Below, in pieces: positions 25,792-34,061 of a stretch of 34,285 nucleotides of DNA. Source of the stretch: Prevotella sp. (GTDB lineage Bacteria > Bacteroidota > Bacteroidia > Bacteroidales > Bacteroidaceae); NCBI GenBank assembly GCA_017961115.1, contig JAGCXX010000018.1, positions 1 to 34,285 of the forward strand, written 5' to 3'. Under the pieces are notes generated by a model, which was given only the letters and a program-made list of their open reading frames with translations, had not been told where the DNA came from and made no database searches. Every line of letters begins with the position of its first letter. Positions within the stretch are counted from its first letter, which is position 1. A program made the translations under genes and the position numbers.

Positions 25792-26618
25792 GTGCTGTCG
25801 GCAGGGAAAATTTCCGCTTTTTCAAAATTTTCCTCACTGAGTGTGAGCCGTTCCAAGTCGTAGTGGCTCCCATTATAGATATCAAGGTCTACATACCCCT
25901 TGATACCCGGCAAGCGCCCCACGTCGGTGTGCTGCCAGAATTTCCATTTCCCGGTGTATTCCACCTTGGGGACATAATAGTGTGCTATCCAATAGGGATA
26001 GTCGTCAAAGCGCTCATCGCTGAGGTATGCCTCCTTGAACTTATAATAGGTGTAGATTATGGGCTTTGCGTGATATCTGTCTTCCACGATGTGCAGCCAT
26101 GCCAAGATTTCCATTTGGAAATCCTCGTCGGACATGCTTTCAGGTTTTGCCTCCACGTCGAGCACCGGCGGTAGGTCGCCAGGTTTTAGTTCCACATTGT
26201 TGAGGAAGAAATATGCTTGCTCGCGTGCCGTCGAGAGCGTGCTCCAGAAATGGTAGGCCCCACGGATGAATCCTGTCGCCTTGGCCATTTCGAAATTTCT
26301 CTCAAAACAGTCGTCGATATGGTCGGCTCCCTCTGTCGCCTTGATCATGACAAACCTGACGTAGGTGCGGTCGATCATAGCATTGCCCAATTTGGTCCAG
26401 TCAATCTCTCCCTGATGATGGCTGATGTCTATGCCGTGAATCTCATATCCCTTGGGGTAGTTGGGGTCGCCGTAAATCGCCCTCCACCGGAAGCTAATCG
26501 GTCCCACAAAGTAGGAATACAACACGCAGGAATAGACCACAGCCAACAACAATCCGCATCCCCACCATACCATGATGGGGATGCGGCGAAGTCGGTTGGT
26601 CAGGGAGTTGTAGCTCAT
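25737..26618 (-). CDS. Membrane-anchored GH25 family lysozyme
   Basis: A 293-residue protein with an N-terminal membrane segment (about 17-37) and a periplasmic GH25 muramidase domain, which cleaves the MurNAc-GlcNAc bond of peptidoglycan. Catalytic and binding residues typical of the family are D64 in GIDISHHQG and the D154-V-E156 motif in PVLDVEAKPE, with YTYYKF and WQHTD later. The C-terminal tail beyond about 270 is acidic and polar and is encoded antisense to the end of prmA. Its start codon shares one base with the pfp stop (TAATG), so translation is coupled to that gene; the metabolic link to glycolysis is not obvious. Confidence 0.9.
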   Translation of the reverse strand: MSYNSLTNRLRRIPIMVWWGCGLLLAVVYSCVLYSYFVGPISFRWRAIYGDPNYPKGYEIHGIDISHHQGEIDWTKLGNAMIDRTYVRFVMIKATEGADHIDDCFERNFEMAKATGFIRGAYHFWSTLSTAREQAYFFLNNVELKPGDLPPVLDVEAKPESMSDEDFQMEILAWLHIVEDRYHAKPIIYTYYKFKEAYLSDERFDDYPYWIAHYYVPKVEYTGKWKFWQHTDVGRLPGIKGYVDLDIYNGSHYDLERLTLSEENFEKAEIFPADSTYSERNDSDTQSSIDVFD

Positions 26619-28258
26619 TAAGCCTTCTCGAGGGCCAGTGTGATGGTGGTCTTGTCGCAGACCTCACTCGGACCCCAGTACTGGATGGGGCCAGGATAGA
26701 CGAAGCAGGTTTCCACCGCCCACTTGTCGCGCATGGCTGCGAATGCTTTGAACGGTTTGCCGTCGAGTTCCACAAGAGCCTTGCGAATCACCGGTTTCAT
26801 CTTGCCGTTGCGGCGCTCCATGTTCATCATCATGGTGATGGGTACACCACCAGCCATCCACTCATCGTTGGGAGCGGTGGTGTTCTTCACGATAGCCATG
26901 TAGCCTGTCTTGCCGTTTGCGATGAGGTGTGCAGCACTGCTGCCAAGAGCATAGCAATAGTCGGCATCGTAGTTGGACGGAGCAGCACAACGTCCCTCAT
27001 AGCCGAAGAAATGATGCAATGTGGCGAACTTGCCGATGTATTTGCCTTCCTTTGCCCATTTGGCGAGTTTTGCCTCGCACATATCAGAAAGCAGTTTTTC
27101 GGTCTCAATGAGCGACACCTGTACGTTGCCGTGGGGGTCTCTGTCGAGAGAGAGCTGATGAGCCACATCCTCAGGCAGAGTCTCAAAGGTGGCGGCGTTT
27201 TCCTTGCTGAGGTGTTCAAGGATATAAGCGCGCTGAGCCTCAGGCTCCAGGTCTTTGTAATCTGAACCATGTGCAGCGAGCAGGTCATTGAGCTCCTCGA
27301 TGAGTCGTCCGATGGCAGGGATGAACTCGATGAGTCCTTCTGGCACGAGCACCACGCCATAGTTGAGATTCTTATTGGCACGGGCAACGACAGCCTCGCA
27401 AATCTGCTCCACAATATCATTGAGAGTCAGGTCCTTAGCCTCCACCTCCTCAGAGATGATGCAAAGGTTGGGTTGGCATTGCAATGCGCACTCCAGAGCT
27501 ATGTGGCTGGCTGAGCGTCCCATAAGCTTGATGAAGTGCCAATATTTGCGGGCTGAGTTGCAGTCGCGCTCGATATTGCCGATGAGTTCGGAATAAGTTT
27601 TGGTGGCAGTGTCGAAACCGAAACTTGTCTCAATCTGGTCGTTTTTGAGGTCGCCGTCGATGGTCTTGGGGCAACCGATGACCTGCACGCCATATTTCTT
27701 AGCTGCATAATATTCAGCGAGGACGCACGCGTTGGTGTTGGAGTCGTCGCCACCGATGATGACAATAGCCTGAATATCGAGCTGCTTGATGATTTCATAG
27801 CCCTTTTCAAACTGGTCTACCTCCTCGAGTTTGGTGCGGCCGCTGGCAATCATGTCGAAGCCGCCGGTATTGCGGTATTCATCAATGATATCAGCGGTGA
27901 GTTCCATATAGTTGTGGTCGACGAGACCACCAGGACCCATAAGGAATCCGTAGAGTTTGTTCTCAGGATTGAGTTTTTTTACGGTATCGAAGAGTCCGCA
28001 GATGACGTTGTGTCCGCCGGGAGCCTGTCCTCCGCTGAGGATGATTCCGACATTCATTTTTTTGCTTTCAGCCACGTCGCCCGGAACGAATTCCACGAGC
28101 GGCATGCCATAGGTGTTGGGGAAGAGCTTTTTGATTTCCTCTTGGTTGTCAACACTCTGAGTAGGAGCACCCTCCTTCACTTTGACGGCTCCCTGCAGAG
28201 CCTTTGGCAATTTGGGCAAGTAGGCTGCCCGGGCCTGCTGCAATGCGCTTTTTTCCAT
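26618..28258 (-). CDS. pfp: Diphosphate--fructose-6-phosphate 1-phosphotransferase
   Basis: A 546-residue PPi-dependent phosphofructokinase, the usual glycolytic phosphofructokinase in many Bacteroidales; it phosphorylates fructose-6-phosphate reversibly with pyrophosphate. The GGDDS motif at 169-173 (Asp instead of the Gly of ATP-dependent enzymes) and PKTIDGD at 197-203 indicate PPi use. The SGGQAPGGHNV phosphate-binding segment is at 75-85. Length corresponds to the long bacterial PFP group. The ATG at 28258 follows a TAACTTTG promoter element about 65 bases upstream. The stop overlaps the start of the GH25 gene by one base. Confidence 0.93.
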   Translation of the reverse strand: MEKSALQQARAAYLPKLPKALQGAVKVKEGAPTQSVDNQEEIKKLFPNTYGMPLVEFVPGDVAESKKMNVGIILSGGQAPGGHNVICGLFDTVKKLNPENKLYGFLMGPGGLVDHNYMELTADIIDEYRNTGGFDMIASGRTKLEEVDQFEKGYEIIKQLDIQAIVIIGGDDSNTNACVLAEYYAAKKYGVQVIGCPKTIDGDLKNDQIETSFGFDTATKTYSELIGNIERDCNSARKYWHFIKLMGRSASHIALECALQCQPNLCIISEEVEAKDLTLNDIVEQICEAVVARANKNLNYGVVLVPEGLIEFIPAIGRLIEELNDLLAAHGSDYKDLEPEAQRAYILEHLSKENAATFETLPEDVAHQLSLDRDPHGNVQVSLIETEKLLSDMCEAKLAKWAKEGKYIGKFATLHHFFGYEGRCAAPSNYDADYCYALGSSAAHLIANGKTGYMAIVKNTTAPNDEWMAGGVPITMMMNMERRNGKMKPVIRKALVELDGKPFKAFAAMRDKWAVETCFVYPGPIQYWGPSEVCDKTTITLALEKA

Positions 28259-28322
28259 AATTGATGCTATAAATAATAAGTTGAATGTTCCAATTGATTT
28301 ACTTTGCCTTAGAATTATGGTG

Positions 28323-28330
28323 CAAAGTTA
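28323..28330 (-). promoter_or_regulatory. -7 promoter element TAACTTTG of pfp
   Basis: Exact TAnnTTTG match on the minus strand, 64 bases upstream of the pfp ATG. The rest of the gap to 28511 shows no other feature; the AraC gene ends there. Confidence 0.55.
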
Positions 28331-28511
28331 CTGCAAAAAATTGAAACTTGATTGAGAAATACCTATTTATTTGCATTTCCACATAAAGAAAATCGACTGA
28401 CAGATGCTACAATCTTAACATGCTATCTTAGTTTGCAATGTTGGTCTAGCAAAGCGTCCCGACAAACAAAGCAAAAGGATAATAACCAATTGAGCTTTGC
28501 TCTTCTTCTAC

Positions 28512-29333
28512 TCAGCGCTGTCCAGGCTGAAGGCTCTTGCGATACTCGCTGGGCGACTGGCCAAGATGCTTGGTGCAATAGCGGCTGAAGTATGAGAGTG
28601 ATGTGAAGTTCATGTATTCTGCTATCTGGGTGAGCGACAGACGCTCGTCGCCCAGGCAGTCTTTCAGTATGGGCACGGTATGGCGGTCTATATAGGAGGT
28701 GACACTATGGCCTGTCACCCGCTTGATGGTGGCTGAGAGGTATTTGGGCGACACGTTCAGCCGCTCTGCGTAATAGCTCACGTCGCGTTCTGTGCGACTA
28801 ATGCCAGTAGAGAGCAGTGCCATGAGCTGTTTCACGATGTAAGCCGTGCGGTCTGTGTGTGTGTCCGAGGCATCACGCTGGGCGTGTGCCTCGAAGATGT
28901 CGTACATCATCGTGAGACAGAGGCTGCCCATCAGTTCACGGTAGAACTGCAGGTGGCGGTCACCCATGCGGTCGCGCAGACGATGGAAGTCCTCCAGCAG
29001 ATGTTTGGCCTGTTCATCTGTGAGTTTGATGACAGGGTCCTGATTCAGCGAGATACTGCCTCCAATGCTGTAATTGTTGGATGGCAGCAGGTTCTGCAGG
29101 AACTTATAGTCGGCGGCAAACCACTCCACCTGTATGTCGGTGTGGGCGGCAAGGTTACGCACCCGGCTTGGCATCGGTATCACCACGAGGTCGTTCTTCA
29201 CGATGTGATAGCACCGCTCGTTGAACACGAAACTGCCTTCACCCGCCAGGCACAAAAGGTGCATGCAGGCTTCGCTCAATTCTTTCGAATTCATGCCATA
29301 GAAGTCGGTCGAATAGTCAAAATCGGTCTTCAT
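28512..29333 (-). CDS. AraC family transcriptional regulator
   Basis: A 273-residue regulator with an N-terminal cupin-like sensor region (GEGSFVFNERCYHIVKNDLVVIP segment) and a C-terminal double helix-turn-helix AraC domain (about 180-273; AERLNVSPKYLSATIKRVTGHS and LTQIAEYMNFTSLSYFSRYCTKHLGQSPSEYRK). The start is set at the ATG at 29333 because the only upstream alternative, a TTG at 29354, lies within the TAACTTTG promoter element; the leader is therefore very short. It lies downstream of the CMD-cupin and flavodoxin genes in the same direction and may regulate them; that is a guess from neighbourhood. Its effector is unknown. Confidence 0.9.
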   Translation of the reverse strand: MKTDFDYSTDFYGMNSKELSEACMHLLCLAGEGSFVFNERCYHIVKNDLVVIPMPSRVRNLAAHTDIQVEWFAADYKFLQNLLPSNNYSIGGSISLNQDPVIKLTDEQAKHLLEDFHRLRDRMGDRHLQFYRELMGSLCLTMMYDIFEAHAQRDASDTHTDRTAYIVKQLMALLSTGISRTERDVSYYAERLNVSPKYLSATIKRVTGHSVTSYIDRHTVPILKDCLGDERLSLTQIAEYMNFTSLSYFSRYCTKHLGQSPSEYRKSLQPGQR

Positions 29334-29351
29334 ATCTCTGAGAATAGGGAA

Positions 29352-29359
29352 CAAAGTTA
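29352..29359 (-). promoter_or_regulatory. -7 promoter element TAACTTTG of the AraC-type gene
   Basis: Exact TAnnTTTG match on the minus strand, 18 bases before the ATG at 29333. It rules out the upstream TTG as start. The 216-base gap to the next gene shows nothing else. Confidence 0.6.
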
Positions 29360-29549
29360 CTCATTTTTATGAATACATACGAGCGATTTGACTAATATTG
29401 GCGAAAATGTTCACGCCTGATGGGGAAAGGGGGGATAGGGAGCAACGAGGCTATCCGTTTAATATCTATAAAACATTAAAAGCGGTTGACACCAGCAAGC
29501 ACAGGGCTGATGTCAGAATGTACTTCATTGCTATTATATCCTTTGTTTT

Positions 29550-30632
29550 TTATTTCAGTGTGTTATATATCTCGTCAGTCACAGGCTCCAGCCATTGAGT
29601 TTCACTCGACTTTTGTCGCGACTCGGCAGAGCTGATGCGAGCATCGTTATGCTCTCGCTTCTCCATCAGTTCGTTAGATTCTTCTCCACTCGTCTTGACG
29701 TGTGTGGTATAATGTTGGAACCAAGAGTCTTTCTGTGCGCCATGCCAGTGTTTCACACCCTCGGGGATGTCGATAATCATACCGGGTCCAAGAGCGATGG
29801 CCTCCTTTCCCCATTCCTGATACCAGCCACGACCGCTGACGCAGATGAGTATCTGACGGACACCATAATGCACGTGCCAGTTGTTGCGGCAACCTGGTTC
29901 AAAAGTCACATTGACGGTAGGCATGACTGTGGTTGCACCATCGCCGAGGTTGGCAGGCTTGATGGGACAGATATAACTGTCGCGGATGAAATATTGGGCA
30001 TAGTTCACATTGACTACGCCTTTGGGAAAGCTGCTGCGCAAGGTATAGTCCTCGTGGTCGAGCCATGCGCATAGTTCATCCACTTGCTCCTTGGTGTTGC
30101 CCATGTTCACGGCTCCCTGTTTGTGGGCCGCCAGTTGCGGAGCGACGCCATCCAAGCCGCTTAAGGCAGCAACGGTAACAAGTTCGCGGTCTGCTGCAGA
30201 GAGCTGGTCGCCGGCAAAGATGTCGCCAAAAAGGTGTGACTTCAGATAGTGGTCGTCCTGCGGACAAAAATCATAGTCAAACGGACGACCTGAGAGCTGT
30301 GTCTGATTCTTCTTGCCCAACTCGTATGCGGCCTTGGCATCGTCCCATTCAGCTGGGCGTGTCCAAGGCTTACCCTCCTGCCAGTTCTCTGGTTTGCTTT
30401 CCAGCATCTTGCCAAGCACTCCTAACGCATTCAGCGAGCGTGGAAATCCCGTATAGGCATAGAGTTGCGAGAAAGCCTCCTTCAGTTCATTGATGGTTAC
30501 GCCATTGTCGAGAGCCATACGAATCGAAGGTTCCAACCGCTCCAAATCCCCTTGTGCCATCAGGCAGGCACAGGCTGCCAATCTTTTTTGACGCTCTGTC
30601 AGCGTCTGACTGTTTACCGTTTCCATTGTCAT
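29550..30632 (-). CDS. Carboxymuconolactone decarboxylase-cupin fusion protein
   Basis: A 360-residue cytoplasmic protein with two carboxymuconolactone decarboxylase (CMD/AhpD-like) segments at about 10-85 and 140-200, followed by a cupin barrel at about 235-310. The CMD parts lack the CxxC pair of peroxidase-type AhpD proteins. The cupin carries a probable metal site, H253 and H255 in NNWHVHYG with H295 and H297 in VKHWHG. Such fusions are known in Bacteroidales but their reaction is not established. The adjacent start codons (M1 and M3) leave a 6-base uncertainty. The neighbouring flavodoxin and AraC genes suggest a redox or detoxification role, by inference. Confidence 0.85.
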   Translation of the reverse strand: MTMETVNSQTLTERQKRLAACACLMAQGDLERLEPSIRMALDNGVTINELKEAFSQLYAYTGFPRSLNALGVLGKMLESKPENWQEGKPWTRPAEWDDAKAAYELGKKNQTQLSGRPFDYDFCPQDDHYLKSHLFGDIFAGDQLSAADRELVTVAALSGLDGVAPQLAAHKQGAVNMGNTKEQVDELCAWLDHEDYTLRSSFPKGVVNVNYAQYFIRDSYICPIKPANLGDGATTVMPTVNVTFEPGCRNNWHVHYGVRQILICVSGRGWYQEWGKEAIALGPGMIIDIPEGVKHWHGAQKDSWFQHYTTHVKTSGEESNELMEKREHNDARISSAESRQKSSETQWLEPVTDEIYNTLK

Positions 30633-30731
30633 TATTGCAAGTCTCCACCCCGTTTTACAACATGATTGATTCTATCTCAAGCTATTTAGAGGTGTGTTCT
30701 ATTAATTCTGCTGATATTTAGTGGCATTCAC

Positions 30732-31337
30732 CTAGAATCCTAATCCTTTGAGCCACTTCTCTACCTTAGCCCGTTCTGTGCGCACCTCATGGCCATAGAT
30801 GCTGAAACCCTTGGTGACGTTGGCGCCGGGGAAGGCCGCTTTTACGTCCTCCACACAATTAGCCAAGCCAGAGCCCTCATGGGTAGTGAATGGAATGACA
30901 GTCTTGCCCTTCAGGTCACTTACGTGTTTCTTGAAGAATGTGAACATCACCTGGGGATAGGTGCCCCACCACACGGGTCCGCCGATGAACACGGTGTCGT
31001 ACTGACTCAAATCCGCATCGCCTTCGTATTCGGGCAGTTCACCGTTTCTGGTCTCTTCCTTCGCCAGCTGAATGAGCGGGTTGTAGGCCATGCCGTCGTA
31101 TTTGTGCGTCACAATCTCAAATTGTTCCGCACCTGTCAACTCCGTGATATAGTCGGCTACAATCTTCGTATTGCCCACCTCGACGTTTCCTACTGCGTAG
31201 TTGTCTCCCGCATGCGAGAAGAACACTACCAATGCCTTGCCCTTTGACTCCATAACATTTTCCTGTTTTGCGCCACCGCTGCATGCCGTTGAAACGAGCA
31301 ATGCCATTGCGGCTGTGATGATACTCTTGATATTCAT
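30732..31337 (-). CDS. Flavodoxin-family lipoprotein
   Basis: A 201-residue flavodoxin with an N-terminal lipoprotein signal: a hydrophobic stretch and a lipobox-like sequence ending in C19 (LVSTAC). FMN-binding features are the phosphate loop-like SHAGDNY at 41-47 (Ser/His/Ala variant of the T/S-x-T-G-x-T loop) and GGPVWWGTYP, which contacts the isoalloxazine ring. The start at 31337 is chosen because it begins the signal sequence; the frame extends 17 codons further, but that leader overlaps no promoter spacing. The protein would be anchored in the periplasm or outer membrane, unusual for flavodoxins, which are normally cytoplasmic, although lipoprotein flavodoxins occur in Bacteroidales. 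A TACCTTTG element lies 49 bases upstream. Confidence 0.85.
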   Translation of the reverse strand: MNIKSIITAAMALLVSTACSGGAKQENVMESKGKALVVFFSHAGDNYAVGNVEVGNTKIVADYITELTGAEQFEIVTHKYDGMAYNPLIQLAKEETRNGELPEYEGDADLSQYDTVFIGGPVWWGTYPQVMFTFFKKHVSDLKGKTVIPFTTHEGSGLANCVEDVKAAFPGANVTKGFSIYGHEVRTERAKVEKWLKGLGF

Positions 31338-31385
31338 TTTGTTATTGTTCTTAACTGAATTCGCGGTGTGATTCCAATCACACTG

Positions 31386-31393
31386 CAAAGGTA
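31386..31393 (-). promoter_or_regulatory. -7 promoter element TACCTTTG of the flavodoxin gene
   Basis: Exact TAnnTTTG match on the minus strand, 49 bases before the start at 31337. The remaining gap to 31624 has no recognisable feature. Confidence 0.55.
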
Positions 31394-31624
31394 CAACGAT
31401 TATTCAATACTTTGTTTTCACAAAAAGCATTGGAATTTTCACTTTTTGCCTAAAAATGCGATTTAGTGAGTGCTATGATGCTTGCATCAATGGCTGAGCA
31501 TTGTTGCGGGTATGGATGTTCTGTTCGTAGTGGCGTAACCAAAATGACATATGGCTTGAGAGCAAGTCGATGTGTACTATGTCATCATCAACTGCTCTCA
31601 ATTAGCGAAAGTTTTGATATGGAT

Positions 31625-32407
31625 TTATCTGCGGAAGACACGATGCCCACCTGATGGCGGATTGGACTGGGTAGGCTGACCAGAGTTTCCAGAATTACTG
31701 GGTTGACCGAATTGACCAGATTGACCGGATTGACCACGGCGTACAGGTTGACCGGGCTGGGTGGGACGGCTCTGATTGCCCTGCGGACGGTAGTCTGAAT
31801 TGGGGCGCTGACCATTGCCCTGTGGACGATAGTCTGGATTGGGTCGCTGACCATTGCCCTGCGGACGATAGCCCTGACCTGGATGGTTTCCTCGACGCTG
31901 ATAAGCATTGGGAGTGTGGCCTCTGTCTGGTCTTGCTCCACTTGGAGGAGCATAGTAATTGCGGCCCATATAGAAACTCCTTGTACCCACGTTGCGCCCG
32001 CCACGGAACGACACCCATGCCCTTGGTCTGGAATAATAAAAAAGGTGTGGGTCGGTGTATCTGCCGTAAATGGCCAGTTTCCATGCTCCACGAATCCAGT
32101 TGAGCGGTCTGTAGAAATAGTTGGCCGACAGGTATATCTGATACTGATAGGGACTCAGCACATATTGTAGGTCGATATTTCGGCGCTCCCAAAAGATGCC
32201 ATAAAGGTCGCTGCCTCTGTTGACATTGAGCAGGTAGTCAAGATTGATTTCATAGACTGCCTCCATCTGCTCGGAGGAAAGCATCAGTTCGTATGCCATC
32301 TTGTCGGTGAGGTAGAGTGCCTCATGCCTTGCCTCGTCGAATGAGAGTGCGCTGCCGGTCGTGGCAATGGTAAGGAATGCAAAAAGGGCAATGAAATAGT
32401 GTTTCAT
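31625..32407 (-). CDS. Secreted hypothetical protein with Pro/Gln/Gly-rich repeats
   Basis: A 260-residue exported protein; residues 1-20 are a signal peptide (cleavage near GSALS). The N-terminal half (20-120) is an ordered domain with LTDKMAYELMLSSEQMEAVYEINLDYL and WERRNIDLQYVLSPYQYQIY segments, reminiscent of periplasmic proteins sensing envelope conditions but without an assignable family. Residues about 150-260 are Arg/Pro/Gln/Gly-rich and contain three copies of a 13-residue repeat (YRPQGNGQRPNPD). That tail is disordered and basic, so it might bind nucleic acid, polysaccharide or the outer-membrane surface. The gene stands alone between convergent or divergent neighbours. No function can be given. 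Confidence 0.7.
   Translation of the reverse strand: MKHYFIALFAFLTIATTGSALSFDEARHEALYLTDKMAYELMLSSEQMEAVYEINLDYLLNVNRGSDLYGIFWERRNIDLQYVLSPYQYQIYLSANYFYRPLNWIRGAWKLAIYGRYTDPHLFYYSRPRAWVSFRGGRNVGTRSFYMGRNYYAPPSGARPDRGHTPNAYQRRGNHPGQGYRPQGNGQRPNPDYRPQGNGQRPNSDYRPQGNQSRPTQPGQPVRRGQSGQSGQFGQPSNSGNSGQPTQSNPPSGGHRVFRR
31775..31879. repeat. 39-bp tandem repeats inside the secreted protein gene
   Basis: Three in-frame copies with starts at 31775, 31814 and 31853 (the third partial), spaced exactly 39 bases, encoding the YRPQGNGQRPNPD repeat. Copies differ at a few bases. Confidence 0.8.
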
Positions 32408-32827
32408 AATGACAGATGTTTTATAGACTTCAATTCCGCAGCACTTTAGTTAAACATTTTCATAAGTTCTTGAGCAACAAAATGTTGTCCATAATTTTAC
32501 CATACCAGGTCATTCACTTATCTTAGTGCTGCAAAACAAGAGAAGCAACAACCATCAATGGCATGGCAAATATAAGCATAAAATCTTAAAAAACATCTCT
32601 TTCGGTGGAATTTTTCACGTAATGGAGAAATTTGACCGTCATATAGGTTCTGTCATTGACGGCGAATTGGGACTTCGGTGCAAGCTTAGTGAAAATAATG
32701 TGCCAAATGCTTGTATGTGTGAATACTGTTTCATATCTTTGCTGCGCCGAGACAAGAGAACGCTCAGGCAAGTCCGCATGCCTGTTGCACTCACATGAAC
32801 TATCCTATTCAACAAAAAGAAAAGAAC
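32408..32827. other. Intergenic region with a promoter and a short hairpin
   Basis: This 420-base gap between divergent genes contains no supported gene; a 90-codon frame at 32526-32798 has no start context or coding character. A promoter lies at 32711-32741 and a short hairpin, CAGGCA (32765-32770) with TGCCTG (32779-32784), falls in the leader of the plus-strand gene. Confidence 0.6.
32711..32741 (+). promoter_or_regulatory. Promoter of the exported Tudor-like protein gene
   Basis: TTG (32711-32713) and TATCTTTG (32734-32741) are separated by 20 bases. The start codon at 32828 is 86 bases downstream. Confidence 0.6.
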
Positions 32828-33688
32828 ATGAAGAAATCGCTAAGGACAATTCTTTGTCTGATGGCTCTGTCCATTGTCATTCCTGTCTGCTCCCAGGGAA
32901 GTAACAACAACCCCTGGCCATGGAATTTCCCACAAAACGTGAAACTGAAATTGGAGGCGGGTCAAACCGTATTAAGCCCCTTCACCTACTATCCCAGTTC
33001 GGTGGAGAAAGGCGAGCCTTTGCGTAATGCCGTGCTCATCTTCTACGACACCACCGTGAAGGAGGCGGGCGAGGAAAAGACAATGCTCAACAATTTCAAC
33101 GGTGAGGTGGAAATGCCAAATGCACTCATTATTCCCATACCCACGAAAGCCAAGGCCAAGAAAGGTGACGTGGTGCTCACATGGTGGCAGTCGGGAAGCG
33201 GTATGCAAAGGGCTATCGTAGTAGACGACAGCAACCCGCAAGAACCAAAGGTCTGCTACCTTGATCTGAGATGGCCCGACAACCCCGACAGTCCTACACT
33301 GGAGGAGAAAAGGAAAGGAGAGCAACTGAAGCCCGGAACCTTTGCCGTACTCAAAGACGGACAGAGGCAAAGTGGCGCACAAGTGGCCATCAAAAAGGAT
33401 AAAGAATGGCGGACAGGCACCCTTATCCATGTGGAGGGCGACAAGGTGCTGGTGCTGGGCTTCGGCAGCAAAATAGAAGCCTACGACAAGGCCGATGTGC
33501 GCATCATCCCCTTCAAAGAGAAAATAAAGGTTGGCGACAAGGTCTGGGCTACATGGGTAAACGAATACCGTCCCGGTTATGAAGTGACAGCCGTGGACAA
33601 CCTTACCGGCCACGTGTTTGTGAAAAAAGAAGGTAGCAGCAGCATTGAATCCAAGAGCCTCGCCGAGGTGACCAAGACCCTTGAATGA
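32828..33688 (+). CDS. Exported hypothetical protein with SH3/Tudor-like C-terminal region
   Basis: A 286-residue protein with a signal peptide (residues 1-23, MKKSLRTILCLMALSIVIPVCSQG). The ATG at 32828 is preferred over one 33 bases upstream because it begins the signal sequence directly. The central part has a WWQSGSGMQRAIVVDDSNPQEP segment. The C-terminal 100 residues contain two small beta-barrel-like repeats (REWRTGTLIHVEGDKVLVLGF-type and KVGDKVWATWVNEYRPGYEVTAVD), reminiscent of Tudor/Agenet or SH3-like folds. No family is recognised, and the fold suggestion is from pattern only. The gene is transcribed alone and followed by a large palindrome. Confidence 0.7.
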   Translation: MKKSLRTILCLMALSIVIPVCSQGSNNNPWPWNFPQNVKLKLEAGQTVLSPFTYYPSSVEKGEPLRNAVLIFYDTTVKEAGEEKTMLNNFNGEVEMPNALIIPIPTKAKAKKGDVVLTWWQSGSGMQRAIVVDDSNPQEPKVCYLDLRWPDNPDSPTLEEKRKGEQLKPGTFAVLKDGQRQSGAQVAIKKDKEWRTGTLIHVEGDKVLVLGFGSKIEAYDKADVRIIPFKEKIKVGDKVWATWVNEYRPGYEVTAVDNLTGHVFVKKEGSSSIESKSLAEVTKTLE

Positions 33689-33777
33689 TATCATCCATGT
33701 TCCTCATGGATATAAATTATTGGAGTTGAGGAGTTTAAGAGACTCGAAGTATAGACGACGCTTATTATCCAAATTAG

Positions 33778-33824
33778 ATTATCCAAAAAAGATTATCCGA
33801 ATCGGATAATCTTTTTTGGATAAT
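33778..33824. repeat. Perfect 47-bp palindrome with 14-bp periodic ATTATCC copies
   Basis: Two 23-base arms (33778-33800 and 33802-33824) are perfect reverse complements around one central A. ATTATCC occurs at 33764, 33778 and 33792, and GGATAAT at 33804 and 33818, all spaced 14 bases within each orientation. With a small bulge, the hairpin extends to CCAAAT (33769-33774) and ATTTGG (33826-33831). Confidence 0.9.
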
Positions 33825-34019
33825 TATTTGGAAGAGTGGATTGCCGCAATGCAGTCTTTGTATTTTCTGGCTCGCAAAAGAGCATGATGAGCGAGATGTT
33901 CTCATCACCTGCAAGACCATTCTACCAAAGTGTCTCGATGATGTTTTTGAAACCAGTGGCTTTTTTTGTGGTTCACGAAAATTTAAGTCGAATAATTTCA
34001 CCATATTGGTATTTATTTG

Positions 34020-34027
34020 TATTTTTG
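34020..34027 (+). promoter_or_regulatory. -7 promoter element TATTTTTG of the peroxiredoxin gene
   Basis: Matches TAnnTTTG, 34 bases before the ATG at 34062. The -33 element is weak. Confidence 0.5.
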
Positions 34028-34061
34028 CAAAAAATCACACATATTATCAAAAACACACGAT

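Larger units (their letters stand above)
33689..34061. other. Intergenic region carrying the 47-bp palindrome
   Basis: This 373-base gap has no supported gene. It contains a copy of the GGAGTTGAGGAGT motif (33722-33741), the 47-bp perfect palindrome (33778-33824) with periodic ATTATCC copies, and a stretch (33830-34000) in which short frames are open on both strands. The TATTTTTG element of the peroxiredoxin gene lies at 34020-34027. Confidence 0.7.

Noticed and set aside
29334..29354. Upstream TTG start for the AraC regulator
   Set aside because: The TTG lies within the TAACTTTG promoter element, so it would not be in the transcript.
32526..32798. A 90-codon open frame between two genes
   Set aside because: No start context, no signal peptide or recognisable pattern, and it covers the promoter and hairpin of the next gene. 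Treated as non-coding.
33774..34004. A 76-codon minus-strand frame and overlapping plus-strand frames
   Set aside because: The C-terminal part would be encoded by the perfect palindrome and frames are open on both strands, so none can be favoured. Kept only as an unexplained spacer.
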